DNA of 64,000 nt from Lachnospira pectinoschiza (GTDB lineage: Bacteria; Bacillota; Clostridia; Lachnospirales; Lachnospiraceae), in the NCBI RefSeq assembly GCF_020564355.1, contig NZ_JAJCRR010000002.1:372001-436000 (forward strand), read 5' to 3'. The notes under the pieces are model-generated. The model was not told the DNA's origin, did not search any database, and saw only the letters and a list, made by a program, of their open reading frames with translations. Every line of letters begins with the position of its first letter. Position 1 is the first letter of the stretch. Shown here one piece after another: positions 1 through 9,344 of the stretch. A program made the position numbers and the translations under genes.

Positions 1-2
1 TT

Positions 3-1775
3 TTATTTTACCAGAGTTTTTATATCAATCACACAACCTTGCAAAAAGGTGTCACGTCAACCGTTGCTGCAATCATTGGCATGATACCGGAGGGACTGTA
101 TCTGCTGACGACAATTGCGTTGGCATTAAGTACCATGCGGCTTGCAAAAAACAAAGTGTTACTGCATGATATGAAAAGTATTGAAACACTTGCAAGAGTA
201 GACGTGCTGTGTGTGGATAAGACGGGAACAATTACAGAGCCGTCCATGTGTGTCAAAGAGATTCACGCATTTTCAGGGGAAAATGAGCATACAGCGGGAC
301 AATATAGCCGGTTTGATGAAGCAGAACAGTCCACGCGGTTTCATGAAACAGAGCTGGAAGCCTTGTTGGAAGACTATGTCCGGGCATCAAAGGATAACAA
401 TGCGACCATGCAGGCATTAAAAGCATATATGGCGCAGAATATTGGAAAAAATGACAATGCTGTCAATCATAAAAATACAGATACAGAAAACAGACAGGTA
501 GTGGAAGTCTTTCCGTTTTCATCGGCTGTAAAGTACAGCGGTGTTGTATTTAACGACGGTGCTTATGTACTGGGGGCGCCTGAATTTGTCATGCAGTCCC
601 ATTTTTCCGAGGTAGAACAGGAACTGCTTCCTTATACAAAGAAAGGATACCGTGTGCTGATATTTGCCCGCTATGCAGGCAGGGATTTGAAAAACGGATT
701 GACGGAAGAAGTGACACCATTGGGCTTTATTGTGCTGTCCAATCCAATCCGTGCTAACGCAAAGGAAACATTTGCGTATTTTAAAGCACAGGGTGTACAG
801 ATTAAAGTCATTTCAGGAGATAACCCGGAAACGGTTTCGGAGATTGCAAAGCAGGCAGGCATTGAGGGGGCGCAAAATTATATTGATGCCACGCGGTTAG
901 ATTCACAATTTAAAATTGAAGAAGCGGTCAGAGAGTATACGGTTTTTGGCAGGGTAACACCAAAGCAGAAACAGCAGTTGGTGCAGGCACTCCAGAAAGA
1001 TAAACACACAGTTGCAATGACGGGTGACGGTGTCAATGATATTCTTGCCATGAAAGATGCGGATTGCAGTGTAGCAATGGCATCGGGCAGTGAAGCGGCT
1101 TCGCAGGCGGCGCAGGTTGTCCTGCTGGATTCGGATTTTGCACATATGCCTTCGGTTGTCTGGGAGGGCAGACGTGTCGTCAATAATGTGGAACGCTCGG
1201 CAAGCCTGTTTTTGGTAAAAAATATCTTCTCCCTGCTGATGTCGGTATTTTCGGCGGTATTTATGATTACATATCCTCTGGAACCGGCACACATTTCATT
1301 GATTAGTATGTTTACAATCGGTATTCCGGGATTTTTGCTGGCATTAGAGCCAAACAAGGAACGAATCAAAGGGAAATTTATCAAAAAAGTTTTGTTAAAA
1401 GCACTGCCAGCCGGACTGACCGATGTCTTTGTGGTTGGTGCGCTGGTGATATGCGGCGATGTCTTTTCACTGCCGTCAGCGGATATTGCGACAGCGGCGA
1501 CACTGTTACTGGCGGTTGTCGGATTTATGATTTTAATTAAAATCAGTGAACCGTTTAACAAGATGAAATATGCCATATTATTTGGCAATATCGCAGGACT
1601 GCTGTTTTGCGGTATTATGCTGAATCACCTGTTTGCAATGAGCCAGTTGTCGGCAATCTGTATGCTGTTATTAATCGTATTCGGATTTGCGGCAGAATCC
1701 TTATTCCGCTACCTGACACTGCTGGTTGAAAAAGCAGACGAGTGGGTAGAGAAAAAAAGCCGGACACGTCCGTAA
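3..1775 (+). CDS. Cation-translocating P-type ATPase (5' truncated by window edge)
   Basis: The frame is open from the window start, so the N-terminal membrane segments and actuator domain lie outside. The fragment begins near the fourth transmembrane helix with a PEGL motif (IPEGLYLLT), typical of type II Ca2+/Mg2+-like pumps. The phosphorylation motif DKTGT follows (Asp codon at 216-218), then a nucleotide-binding domain, the hinge TGDGVND and several C-terminal membrane helices. The protein is known by family to be an ATP-driven cation pump in the cytoplasmic membrane. The overall pattern resembles the Exp7/CaxP-like group of Firmicutes, but the transported ion cannot be read from the sequence. 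The stop codon lies inside the left part of the downstream terminator hairpin. Confidence 0.9.
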   Translation, partial: LFYQSFYINHTTLQKGVTSTVAAIIGMIPEGLYLLTTIALALSTMRLAKNKVLLHDMKSIETLARVDVLCVDKTGTITEPSMCVKEIHAFSGENEHTAGQYSRFDEAEQSTRFHETELEALLEDYVRASKDNNATMQALKAYMAQNIGKNDNAVNHKNTDTENRQVVEVFPFSSAVKYSGVVFNDGAYVLGAPEFVMQSHFSEVEQELLPYTKKGYRVLIFARYAGRDLKNGLTEEVTPLGFIVLSNPIRANAKETFAYFKAQGVQIKVISGDNPETVSEIAKQAGIEGAQNYIDATRLDSQFKIEEAVREYTVFGRVTPKQKQQLVQALQKDKHTVAMTGDGVNDILAMKDADCSVAMASGSEAASQAAQVVLLDSDFAHMPSVVWEGRRVVNNVERSASLFLVKNIFSLLMSVFSAVFMITYPLEPAHISLISMFTIGIPGFLLALEPNKERIKGKFIKKVLLKALPAGLTDVFVVGALVICGDVFSLPSADIATAATLLLAVVGFMILIKISEPFNKMKYAILFGNIAGLLFCGIMLNHLFAMSQLSAICMLLLIVFGFAAESLFRYLTLLVEKADEWVEKKSRTRP

Positions 1776-1796
1776 AGAGCGTGTCCGGCTTTTTTT
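1758..1796 (+). terminator. Intrinsic terminator overlapping the ATPase stop codon
   Basis: An 11-bp perfect stem (AGCCGGACACG / CGTGTCCGGCT) is followed by a T7 run. The left arm is part of the coding sequence and the stop codon TAA sits in the loop. The A-run upstream of the stem could also let it end minus-strand transcripts from the ABC transporter operon. Confidence 0.92.
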
Positions 1797-1823
1797 GCAT
1801 GGATTGGATTTTGGATTGGTAAT

Positions 1824-3722
1824 TTATGATAACTCCAGTTTTCCTGTATACAGCTGATAGTACGTTCCCTTTTGTGCAATCAAATCTTCGTGGTCGCCGC
1901 GCTCAATAATCTGACCGTGGTCTAATACGATAATTGCGTTACTGTTGCGGATAGTAGAAAGGCGGTGCGCAATAACAAATACGGTACGTCCCTTCATTAA
2001 GTTATCCATACCCTTCTGTACGATACTTTCTGTACGTGTATCAATACTTGAAGTCGCTTCGTCCAGAATTAAAACCGGCGGGTCGGCAACAGCGGCACGG
2101 GCAATGGAAATGAGCTGGCGCTGTCCCTGTGACAATTCTTCGCCGTCACCGCTTAACAGTGTATCATAACCGTGCGGAAGCATATTGATAAACTGGTCTG
2201 CGTGAGCCAGCTTTGCCGCATTGTAAATCTGTTCATCGGTTGCATCAAGATTACCGTAGCGGATATTGTCCTTAATCGTACCGGTAAAGAGGTGCGTATC
2301 CTGAAGAACAATACCGAGTGAACGGCGTAAGTCATCTTTTTTAATCTTTGTAATATCAATGCCGTCATAGCGGATTTCACCGTTTTGAATATCGTAAAAA
2401 CGGTTAATCAGGTTGGTAATCGTTGTTTTTCCGGCACCGGTAGAACCTACAAAGGCAAGCTTCTGACCCGGTTTTGCAAAAAGACTGATATCCTTTAAAA
2501 TAATCTTATCCGGGTTGTAACCGAAGGTCACATCCTTAAAACGGACATCCCCTGTTAATTCGGTATAAGAAGCCGTGCCGTCAGAAGCCGTCTGCTTCCA
2601 TGCCCAGATACCGGTTCTTTCCTTACATTCATGAAGAATGCCGTTGTCATCCTTTGTGGCATTGACAAGTGTAACCGTTCCTTCATCCGCTTCCGGAGTT
2701 TCATCAATCAGCGCAAAAATACGTTCTGCACCGGCAAGCGCCATAACGATAGAGTTAAACTGCTGTGCGACCTGCATGAAAGGCTGTGTAAAGCTTTTTG
2801 TAAACTGTAAATAAGAAGCCATAACACCCAGTGTAATGCCGCCGACACCCATAACGGAGAGCGTACCGCCTAAAACTGCGGTTAATACGAACTGGAGATT
2901 ACCGATGTTACCGATAACAGGTCCCATGATATTGGCGTACTTATTGGCATTTGCGGCGCTTTCAAATAAAGCTTCGTTTAATGCGTCAAATTCTTCTTCG
3001 GACTTTCTTTCGTGGTTGAAAACCTTTACCACACGCTGACCGTTCATGCGTTCTTCGACAAATCCGGTAACGTCGGCAAGTGCTACCTGCTGGCGCACGA
3101 AGTATTTACCGCTGTTTCCGCCGATAGCTTTTGTTACAAGAATTAAGATGCCGATAACGGCAACTGCAAGCAGTGTCAGCAGAGGGCTTAACACCAGCAT
3201 GGCAATAAACGTTACAATAATTGTAAAAAAGGACATCAGCGCCTGCGGAATCGACTGGCTGATCATCTGGCGCAGGGTATCCGTATCGTTCGTATAAAGG
3301 CTCATGATAGAACCGTTGGTATTCTGGTCAAAGTAGCGGATTGGCAGTGTCTGCATATGCTCAAACATATCGTCACGCACACGCTTTAACACTCCCTGAC
3401 CGATGTATACCATCATTCGTGTATAAATAAATGTAGAAAGTACACCCATTAAAAAGACACAGCCTAAAACAGCCAGTGCCTGATAAAATCTTGTGAAATC
3501 CGGTGATTCCTGTCCGATTAACGGAATAATGAAATCATCGAGCATATATTTCAGTGACAAGGACACAGAAATAGAAGCAACGGAGCTGATTAAAATGCAC
3601 ACAAATACCAGCACAAAACGCAACTTATACGTTTCGGTTACGTATTTGAGCAGTCTTTTGGCTGTTTTGAGTGTATTTTTTGAAAGCCGGGACGGCTTTT
3701 TTGTTTTCTTTTCATTACTCAT
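1824..3722 (-). CDS. ABC exporter subunit with canonical ATPase site (BmrD/LmrD-like)
   Basis: A 632-residue half-transporter: an N-terminal six-helix exporter membrane domain followed by an ATP-binding domain. Seen are Walker A GSTGAGKTT, signature LSQGQRQL, Walker B VLILDEATSSID with the catalytic Glu, and the H-loop IAHRLST. An insertion of about 50 residues between membrane and nucleotide domains (around the segment GILHECKERTGIW) is typical of LmrD/BmrD-type subunits. The upstream partner has a degenerate site, so the two probably form a heterodimeric multidrug exporter. The start is the ATG at 3722, 9 to 13 bases after AGGGAGG; it overlaps the partner's stop by 8 bases, which suggests translational coupling. 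The substrate is unknown. Confidence 0.93.
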   Translation of the reverse strand: MSNEKKTKKPSRLSKNTLKTAKRLLKYVTETYKLRFVLVFVCILISSVASISVSLSLKYMLDDFIIPLIGQESPDFTRFYQALAVLGCVFLMGVLSTFIYTRMMVYIGQGVLKRVRDDMFEHMQTLPIRYFDQNTNGSIMSLYTNDTDTLRQMISQSIPQALMSFFTIIVTFIAMLVLSPLLTLLAVAVIGILILVTKAIGGNSGKYFVRQQVALADVTGFVEERMNGQRVVKVFNHERKSEEEFDALNEALFESAANANKYANIMGPVIGNIGNLQFVLTAVLGGTLSVMGVGGITLGVMASYLQFTKSFTQPFMQVAQQFNSIVMALAGAERIFALIDETPEADEGTVTLVNATKDDNGILHECKERTGIWAWKQTASDGTASYTELTGDVRFKDVTFGYNPDKIILKDISLFAKPGQKLAFVGSTGAGKTTITNLINRFYDIQNGEIRYDGIDITKIKKDDLRRSLGIVLQDTHLFTGTIKDNIRYGNLDATDEQIYNAAKLAHADQFINMLPHGYDTLLSGDGEELSQGQRQLISIARAAVADPPVLILDEATSSIDTRTESIVQKGMDNLMKGRTVFVIAHRLSTIRNSNAIIVLDHGQIIERGDHEDLIAQKGTYYQLYTGKLELS

Positions 3723-5448
3723 TTTCAGCACCTCCCTTTACCTGTGATTCATAAACTTCTCTGTAAATTTCATTGGTCTTTAACAGTTCTTTAGAAGTAC
3801 CGATACCCGTGATTTTACCGTCATCAAGCACGATAATCTGGTCGGCATCTTCAATCGAAGAAACACGCTGTGCAATAATGATTTTTGTGGTATCCGGAAT
3901 TTCTTCACGGAATGCTTTACGGATTAGCGCATCGGTTTTTGTATCAACTGCACTTGTCGAATCGTCCAGAATCAGGATTTTCGGTTTTTTAAGCAACGCT
4001 CTTGCAATACAAAGGCGTTGTTTCTGACCGCCGGATACATTGTTACCGCCCTGGACAATCTGTGTATTGTAGCCGTTTGGAAATTCCTGGACAAAGCCGT
4101 CAGCCTGTGCCAGTTTACATACATTCTGTACTTCTTCGTCGGTTGCACTTTCATTTCCCCAGCGGATATTTTCATAAATAGTACCGGAGAAAAGAACATT
4201 TTTTTGTAAAACCATGGAAACCTGGTCACGCAGGGCTTCCAGATTGTAATTGCGTACATCGACACCGCCGACTTTGACAGCGCCGCCGGTTACGTCATAC
4301 AGTCTTGGAATGAGCTGTACGAGTGTGGATTTGGCACTTCCCGTTCCACCGATGATACCGATTGTCTGACCGGATTGAATGTGAAGGCAGACATCTTTTA
4401 AAGAAAGAGTACCGTCTTTACCTGCATAGCTGAAGTTTACATGGTCGAAAATGATTTCTCCGTTTGCAACATCCTTTACAGCATCGTCAGAATCCTGCAT
4501 TTCAGGTTCTTCATTTAAAACTTCTGCGATACGGTCGGTAGAAGCTTCCGCAATCATAATCATAACGAATACGAAAGTTACCATCATCAGGGACATCAGA
4601 ATCTGAAGTGAGTAGACGATGATACTGGTCAGTTCACCGGTCTGCATTGTACCGGTAACAATGCTGTTTCCGCCAATCGCAACAATGACTAAAATAACAA
4701 CGTACATGGTAAACTGCATGACAGGAGAGTTCCATGCAACGATTTTTTCCGCCTTTGTAAACAGGCTGTATACATATTTGGAAATGATGTGGAATTTGTC
4801 AATTTCGTAATCTTCACGGACAAATGCCTTTACCACACGGGAAGCATTGACATTTTCCTGTACGGAATTATTTAAAACATCATATTCATCAAATACCTTG
4901 ATAAAATGCGGGTGCGCCTTTTTGGCAATAAATATCAGTGTTCCGCCAAGCAATGGGATAACGATTAAAAACAGCATAGCAACCGTTTTATTTAAAACGA
5001 GTGTCATAACCCATGATAAAATAATCATAATCGGCGCTCTGGCAAGAAGACGGATACTCATCATATATGCCATCTGTACGTTGGTAATATCCGTTGTCAT
5101 ACGGGTTACCAGACCGGAAGTAGAAAAGTGGTCGATATTTTTAAATGAAAACTGCTGGATTTTATAAAAAATATCGTGGCGCAGATTTTTGGAATAACCT
5201 GCCGCCGCAACGGCCGCCATATTACCGGCAGTCACACCGAAAAACAGGGCAAGCATTGCCATTGCAACTAAAATAATACCGCGCTGGATAATGTAGTTTA
5301 AATTTCCGTTTGCAATGCCCACATCAATAATTTTAGCCATTTCAAGCGGAATCAGAACTTCCATAAAAACTTCAAGAATAACAAAAAACGGTGTCAGAAA
5401 GGACTGCTTTTTATATTCACGCACGGACTTTAACAGTGTTTTGTTCAT
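3715..5448 (-). CDS. ABC exporter subunit with degenerate ATPase site (BmrC/LmrC-like)
   Basis: A 577-residue membrane-plus-ATPase half-transporter. Walker A is GGTGSAKST (Ala in place of the usual Gly) and Walker B is ILILDDSTSAVD, where Asp replaces the catalytic Glu. The signature VSGGQKQR is intact. This asymmetry is the hallmark of heterodimeric exporters with one non-hydrolysing site; the other subunit is encoded immediately downstream. The ATG at 5448 is preceded by AAGGAGAATC and lies 19 bases after the MarR-type regulator, so the three genes form one operon. A longer reading frame exists upstream but runs through the regulator's 3' end and is not a likely start. Confidence 0.93.
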   Translation of the reverse strand: MNKTLLKSVREYKKQSFLTPFFVILEVFMEVLIPLEMAKIIDVGIANGNLNYIIQRGIILVAMAMLALFFGVTAGNMAAVAAAGYSKNLRHDIFYKIQQFSFKNIDHFSTSGLVTRMTTDITNVQMAYMMSIRLLARAPIMIILSWVMTLVLNKTVAMLFLIVIPLLGGTLIFIAKKAHPHFIKVFDEYDVLNNSVQENVNASRVVKAFVREDYEIDKFHIISKYVYSLFTKAEKIVAWNSPVMQFTMYVVILVIVAIGGNSIVTGTMQTGELTSIIVYSLQILMSLMMVTFVFVMIMIAEASTDRIAEVLNEEPEMQDSDDAVKDVANGEIIFDHVNFSYAGKDGTLSLKDVCLHIQSGQTIGIIGGTGSAKSTLVQLIPRLYDVTGGAVKVGGVDVRNYNLEALRDQVSMVLQKNVLFSGTIYENIRWGNESATDEEVQNVCKLAQADGFVQEFPNGYNTQIVQGGNNVSGGQKQRLCIARALLKKPKILILDDSTSAVDTKTDALIRKAFREEIPDTTKIIIAQRVSSIEDADQIIVLDDGKITGIGTSKELLKTNEIYREVYESQVKGGAENE

Positions 5449-5467
5449 GGTTTGATTCTCCTTAATT

Positions 5468-5932
5468 TTATAGTTTATTTTCAGAAAGGTTTTGTAACAT
5501 TTGCAGGAGCACCTGCTTGCAGACTGCCACATCTTTTTTGGAAATGCCCTGGGTCATCTGGGCTTCTGATTCGTTGATGTGGGACAGGATACTGGGACGA
5601 AGCGCCTCTGCCTTTTTGGTAGGCACAATCCGTTTGAGTCTGGCATCTTTTTCAACACTTTCGCGGTAGATAAATCCGTTTTTTTCCATCAGCTGTAAAA
5701 TGCCGGTTACAGTAGACTTGCGGATCTGAAACTCTTCTTCAATATCCTTTTGATAAATTTCCCGATGCAGTGTTTCCAAAAGAATGAACTTAAGAATGTG
5801 CTTCTGCATAACGGTCAGACTGTCACCGTCAATCATAGTGACAATGCAGTTTTTTCGTTTCATCTGGTGGGAAAGCATCTGAATCAGTCGTCCCATGTGC
5901 ATGTTAGCGGATTTTTCATCAAAATTCTGCAA
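5468..5932 (-). CDS. MarR-family transcriptional regulator
   Basis: About 154 residues with a winged-helix core (KSTVTGILQLMEKNGFIYRE) followed by the basic wing KDARLKRIVPTKKA, as in MarR/SlyA proteins. It probably represses its own operon, which contains the two ABC exporter subunits, and would be relieved by a ligand. The longest open frame would begin inside the promoter at 6010 and is impossible. A TTG at 5932 lies 10 bases after AAAGGAG and is the best start; the ATG codons at 5902 and 5896 are alternatives. A palindrome just downstream of the -10 box is the likely operator. Confidence 0.88.
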   Translation of the reverse strand: MQNFDEKSANMHMGRLIQMLSHQMKRKNCIVTMIDGDSLTVMQKHILKFILLETLHREIYQKDIEEEFQIRKSTVTGILQLMEKNGFIYRESVEKDARLKRIVPTKKAEALRPSILSHINESEAQMTQGISKKDVAVCKQVLLQMLQNLSENKL

Positions 5933-5960
5933 TCCAATCACACTCCTTTCTAAAGAAATG

Positions 5961-5974
5961 GTTAGCAACCTAAC
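5961..5974 (-). promoter_or_regulatory. Probable MarR operator palindrome
   Basis: GTTAG-GTTG-CTAAC on the minus strand is a perfect 5-bp inverted repeat with a 4-base centre. It lies 7 bases downstream of the -10 hexamer, covering the expected transcription start, where a bound MarR dimer would block initiation. Its assignment to the MarR gene is inference from position. Confidence 0.7.
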
Positions 5975-5981
5975 TTTTGAT

Positions 5982-6010
5982 ATTATAGGGAGAAGATTTT
6001 TAAATGTCAA
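5982..6010 (-). promoter_or_regulatory. Consensus sigma-A promoter of the marR-ABC operon
   Basis: Minus strand TTGACA (6010-6005), 17-bp spacer, TATAAT (5987-5982): both hexamers match consensus exactly. Such a strong promoter fits control by repression. Confidence 0.9.
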
Positions 6011-6174
6011 CTTTTTCTTTAGGAGTTTATAAAAAGTTCATATTCGGGAAAAATTTATCATTCCGCATCTGCCGCATGAAGATTAAAATATAGGGCGGAA
6101 TGCAGCTAAGACACGGAAATGTATAAAAGGTACATTTTCGTGTCCATTTATGGAAAACGGATTTTGTCAGAATG

Positions 6175-6203
6175 TTGATTTTTTATAAAAAATATAGTAT
6201 GAT
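6175..6203 (+). promoter_or_regulatory. Predicted sigma-A promoter for the solute-binding protein/kinase operon
   Basis: TTGATT (6175-6180), 17-bp spacer, TATGAT (6198-6203), 40 bases before the ATG of the lipoprotein gene. The rest of 6011-6174 shows no gene. Confidence 0.65.
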
Positions 6204-6243
6204 AAAAACAGTTCAAGTGTAAATATGAGGGGGATGGATAATA

Positions 6244-7056
6244 ATGAAATATTGGATAAAAAGGAGTGTACTGCCTTTTGGTATTGTATGTCTGATGAGT
6301 ATGGCACTGTGTGGCTGTGGCAGGGAGAAAAAGGAAGCTGTAACGGTACAGCCCGAACTGGTTATCGGAAGCGATGACTATGAGCCGTATAATTATCAGG
6401 ATGAGAATGGCGATTATGCAGGTGTTGATGTGGAGCTGGCAAAAGAAGCTTGCCGCCGGATAGGCTATACACCGGTCTTTAAACAGATTCAGTGGGATGA
6501 TAAAGATATTTATTTAGAAAACGGTGAAGTTGACTGTGCGTGGGGCAGTTTCTCAATGGATGGCAGGGAGGATGATTATATCTGGGTCGGACCTTATATG
6601 TACAGCAGGGAAGTTGTGATGGTGCGGGCGGACAGTGATATTTATAAGCTGGATGACTTAGCCGGGAAAAATGTTGCGGTACAGTCCAGTACACAGCCTG
6701 AACGGATTTTTTTAGGGCAGGGTTACGATATAATTCCCAAGGTGAAAAATGTGTATTCCTTTGTAGAGATGAATGAATTATTTGCTGCACTGCGCAAGGG
6801 ATACGTCGATGCCTGTGCGGGACATGAGATTGTGATGCAGGAATATTTAAGGCAGTCCGGTCAGAAATACCGCATTTTAGATGAGGAAATCATTGATTCA
6901 AAACTGGGTGTGGCTTTTTCAAAAAATAAAGACACCCAGAAGGCAGAACAGCTTCGTCAGGCGATGGCGGAGATGCTTGAAGACGGAACGGTTCAGTGTA
7001 TTCTGGAAAAATATGGGATGGAAGACCGCGTGGCAGCAGGGGGGATTACACCATGA
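6244..7056 (+). CDS. Family 3 extracellular solute-binding lipoprotein
   Basis: A 270-residue protein with a lipoprotein signal peptide ending in the lipobox Leu-Cys-Gly-Cys (acylated Cys25). The mature part is a periplasmic-binding-protein type 2 fold of the amino-acid-binding family (ELVIGSDDYEPYNY, GVDVELAKEACRRIG, LAGKNVAVQSST, VDACAGHEI). No ABC permease or ATPase follows. Instead the stop codon overlaps the start of a membrane hybrid histidine kinase (ATGA), so the protein may present a ligand to that kinase rather than feed a transporter; this is inference from operon structure. GGGGGATG precedes the start. Confidence 0.9.
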   Translation: MKYWIKRSVLPFGIVCLMSMALCGCGREKKEAVTVQPELVIGSDDYEPYNYQDENGDYAGVDVELAKEACRRIGYTPVFKQIQWDDKDIYLENGEVDCAWGSFSMDGREDDYIWVGPYMYSREVVMVRADSDIYKLDDLAGKNVAVQSSTQPERIFLGQGYDIIPKVKNVYSFVEMNELFAALRKGYVDACAGHEIVMQEYLRQSGQKYRILDEEIIDSKLGVAFSKNKDTQKAEQLRQAMAEMLEDGTVQCILEKYGMEDRVAAGGITP

Positions 7057-9239
7057 AAAAATCAGGACAGTCTAAAATGAAGGTGCAGTTATACGAAGGA
7101 CTCCTCGTGGTTGTCATTATAGTGGTTATTGTCGTTCTGATACTGGCGGTCCGCTCGGATAAAAAAAATATTGAGAAGACCTTTGACAATACACTGACTT
7201 ATTTAAAAAGTCAGTGCTTAAGCTACGATGAGGTCGTACAGGCAGATAAAATTAAGAGCCTGGTACGGCTGACAGAACAGGCAGTTGAAGTAGGAGCGGA
7301 TATCCATAGGGATTCTGAGTTAATTGATTCAGTATATTTAAAGAACTATACAGAGGCACAGCGGATGGCAGGAATTATCATTTTAGATGAAGATATGCAG
7401 CCGGAATGTCAATACAGCAATGTCGGATTGGATTATGATGCATGGAAGGAACTGATTCAGGATAAAAAAATCAGCGAGATTACAAAATATTCTAAAAAAA
7501 TCTATGCAGAACGGATTCAGAAAAACAAAAAATGGTATGATCTGGCAGCAATATCCAGAACAGACAGTCCGGGAGTTGTATTTTGCTACTGTTATCAGGA
7601 TACAGACCGTCTGACAGACAGTTATGCGGCAGTCAATAATCTGCTTGCCGGATATGCCATGAATATGAATGGTACCCTTTTTATAGCAGCTGATGATAAA
7701 ATTTACGGAACAAATGATGCGCAATACGAGAATTGTCAAACCACGGAAATTCCGGTTATACAGGAATTACGTTCCATAGAACGCTCAGATAATCTGGTAT
7801 ATTTTACAAGTGACGGACACCGTTATTGTGGCGGAAAAGGACGATACAGGGATTATAATTTATATGTATATTATCCACAGAAAGAAGTGTTTGCGGCAAC
7901 ACGCAGGACAGTTCTTTTGGCATTATGTATTTCTATGCTTATCTGGGCAGCTGCAACGGTGGCAAGAAATAAATCCGGGCGGGTTCATATGCGGGAATTA
8001 AATGAGCAGCTAAAGATTATTGAAGCACAGCAGAAAAAAGAGGTGGAATATCAGTTAAAATTAAAGCAGTCCATGGAAGAAGCAGTCCGTGCCAATATAG
8101 CAAAGACAGATTTTCTGCGCAGAATGAGCCACGATATCCGTACACCGATTAACGGAATCAGGGGTATGGTAGAAATCGGTAGGTATTATAAGGATGATTT
8201 GGAAAAACAGAGCGATTGTCGTGAAAAAGTCTGGGAGGCTTCCGGCTTTCTGCTGGATCTGGTCAATGATGTTCTGGATATGAATAAACTGGAATCCGGA
8301 CAAATCCAGCTTTCAGAAGATTCTTTTGATTTGCAGGATATTTTAAATGAAGTAACGTCCATTTTAACGGTACAGGCAAAAAAGAAAAATGTCTGTTTTT
8401 ATCCGATACAGACACAGATCATGCACTGGCATTTAATCGGCAGTCCGTTACATCTGCGGCAGATTCTTTTAAATATTATGGGAAATGCCATTAAGTATAA
8501 TAAAGAAGGTGGTTCGGTGACGACCTCGGTGACAGAAACGGAGAGTACATCTGATTTTAACAGAGTCATGCTGGAATTCATATGTCAGGATACAGGAATT
8601 GGTATGAGTAAAGATTTCCAGGAGCATATGTTTGAACCGTTTGCCCAGGAAAAAGAGATGATGCAGACCGTTTACAGCGGCACGGGACTGGGACTTCCGA
8701 TTGTCAAAAAAATTATAGAGGTAATGCAGGGAACAATTGATTATACCAGTGAAAAAGAGAAAGGCACAACATTTGTAATAAGACTGCCGTTTCAGGTGGA
8801 TAAGAAGAAGGAACAGTATACAGTGCAGGATGAAGAAGCAAAAACTGTTGTACTTGACGGCATGAAAGTTCTGCTGGCGGAAGACAATGTACTTAACATG
8901 GAAATTGCAGATTTCATCTGTGAGAATGAAGGCATGATTGTTACAAAAGCATGGAACGGAAAAGAAGCATTGGAGTTGTTTGAACAGGCTGAACCCGGCA
9001 CATTTGATATTATATTGATGGATTTGATGATGCCGGTTATGAGCGGACTTGAAACGGCAAAAAATATCCGGGCGCTTCAGCGGCCGGATGCAAAGACGAT
9101 ACCAATCATAGCAATGACGGCCAATGCTTTTTCGGATGATGTGGCAGACTGCAAAGCGGCGGGAATGAATGAGCATGTGTCAAAGCCGCTGGATGCGGAT
9201 AAGCTGATAGAAACGATAGCAAAATATGTTTCAGGATAA
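7053..9239 (+). CDS. Hybrid sensor histidine kinase with C-terminal receiver
   Basis: A 728-residue membrane kinase: transmembrane helix at about residues 10-32, an extracytoplasmic sensor domain to about 285, a second helix near 290-310, a coiled linker, a dimerisation domain with phospho-acceptor His360 (MSHDIRTPINGIRGM), an HATPase domain (GNAIKYNKEGG, DTGIGM, GTGLGLPI) and a receiver domain with Asp657 (IILMDLMMPVMSG) and the conserved Lys (HVSKPLD). The start is the ATG at 7053, overlapping the previous stop, after AGGGGGGAT. There is no DNA-binding or c-di-GMP output domain and no separate response regulator next door, so the phosphorelay's final target is unknown. Pairing with the upstream binding protein is inferred. 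Confidence 0.92.
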   Translation: MKKSGQSKMKVQLYEGLLVVVIIVVIVVLILAVRSDKKNIEKTFDNTLTYLKSQCLSYDEVVQADKIKSLVRLTEQAVEVGADIHRDSELIDSVYLKNYTEAQRMAGIIILDEDMQPECQYSNVGLDYDAWKELIQDKKISEITKYSKKIYAERIQKNKKWYDLAAISRTDSPGVVFCYCYQDTDRLTDSYAAVNNLLAGYAMNMNGTLFIAADDKIYGTNDAQYENCQTTEIPVIQELRSIERSDNLVYFTSDGHRYCGGKGRYRDYNLYVYYPQKEVFAATRRTVLLALCISMLIWAAATVARNKSGRVHMRELNEQLKIIEAQQKKEVEYQLKLKQSMEEAVRANIAKTDFLRRMSHDIRTPINGIRGMVEIGRYYKDDLEKQSDCREKVWEASGFLLDLVNDVLDMNKLESGQIQLSEDSFDLQDILNEVTSILTVQAKKKNVCFYPIQTQIMHWHLIGSPLHLRQILLNIMGNAIKYNKEGGSVTTSVTETESTSDFNRVMLEFICQDTGIGMSKDFQEHMFEPFAQEKEMMQTVYSGTGLGLPIVKKIIEVMQGTIDYTSEKEKGTTFVIRLPFQVDKKKEQYTVQDEEAKTVVLDGMKVLLAEDNVLNMEIADFICENEGMIVTKAWNGKEALELFEQAEPGTFDIILMDLMMPVMSGLETAKNIRALQRPDAKTIPIIAMTANAFSDDVADCKAAGMNEHVSKPLDADKLIETIAKYVSG

Positions 9240-9269
9240 AAAATCAGGATAAAAAATAATAATTTTTTA

Positions 9270-9298
9270 TAGACACCAATCAATAGATATGGTATATT
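9270..9298 (+). promoter_or_regulatory. Predicted promoter of the surface protein gene
   Basis: TAGACA (9270-9275), 17-bp spacer, TATATT (9293-9298), about 45 bases before the start. One mismatch in each hexamer. Confidence 0.5.
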
Positions 9299-9344
9299 AA
9301 ATTGCTACTATAAAAACGAAAGAATAAAACATGTACAATAATGT

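Noticed and set aside
878..1588. 236-codon minus-strand open frame inside the P-type ATPase gene
   Set aside because: It lies opposite conserved ATPase motifs (GDGVND, membrane helices), has no family likeness and no RBS.
8469..9176. 235-codon minus-strand open frame in the hybrid kinase gene
   Set aside because: Antisense to HATPase and receiver motifs, rich in Cys, His and Phe, no RBS.
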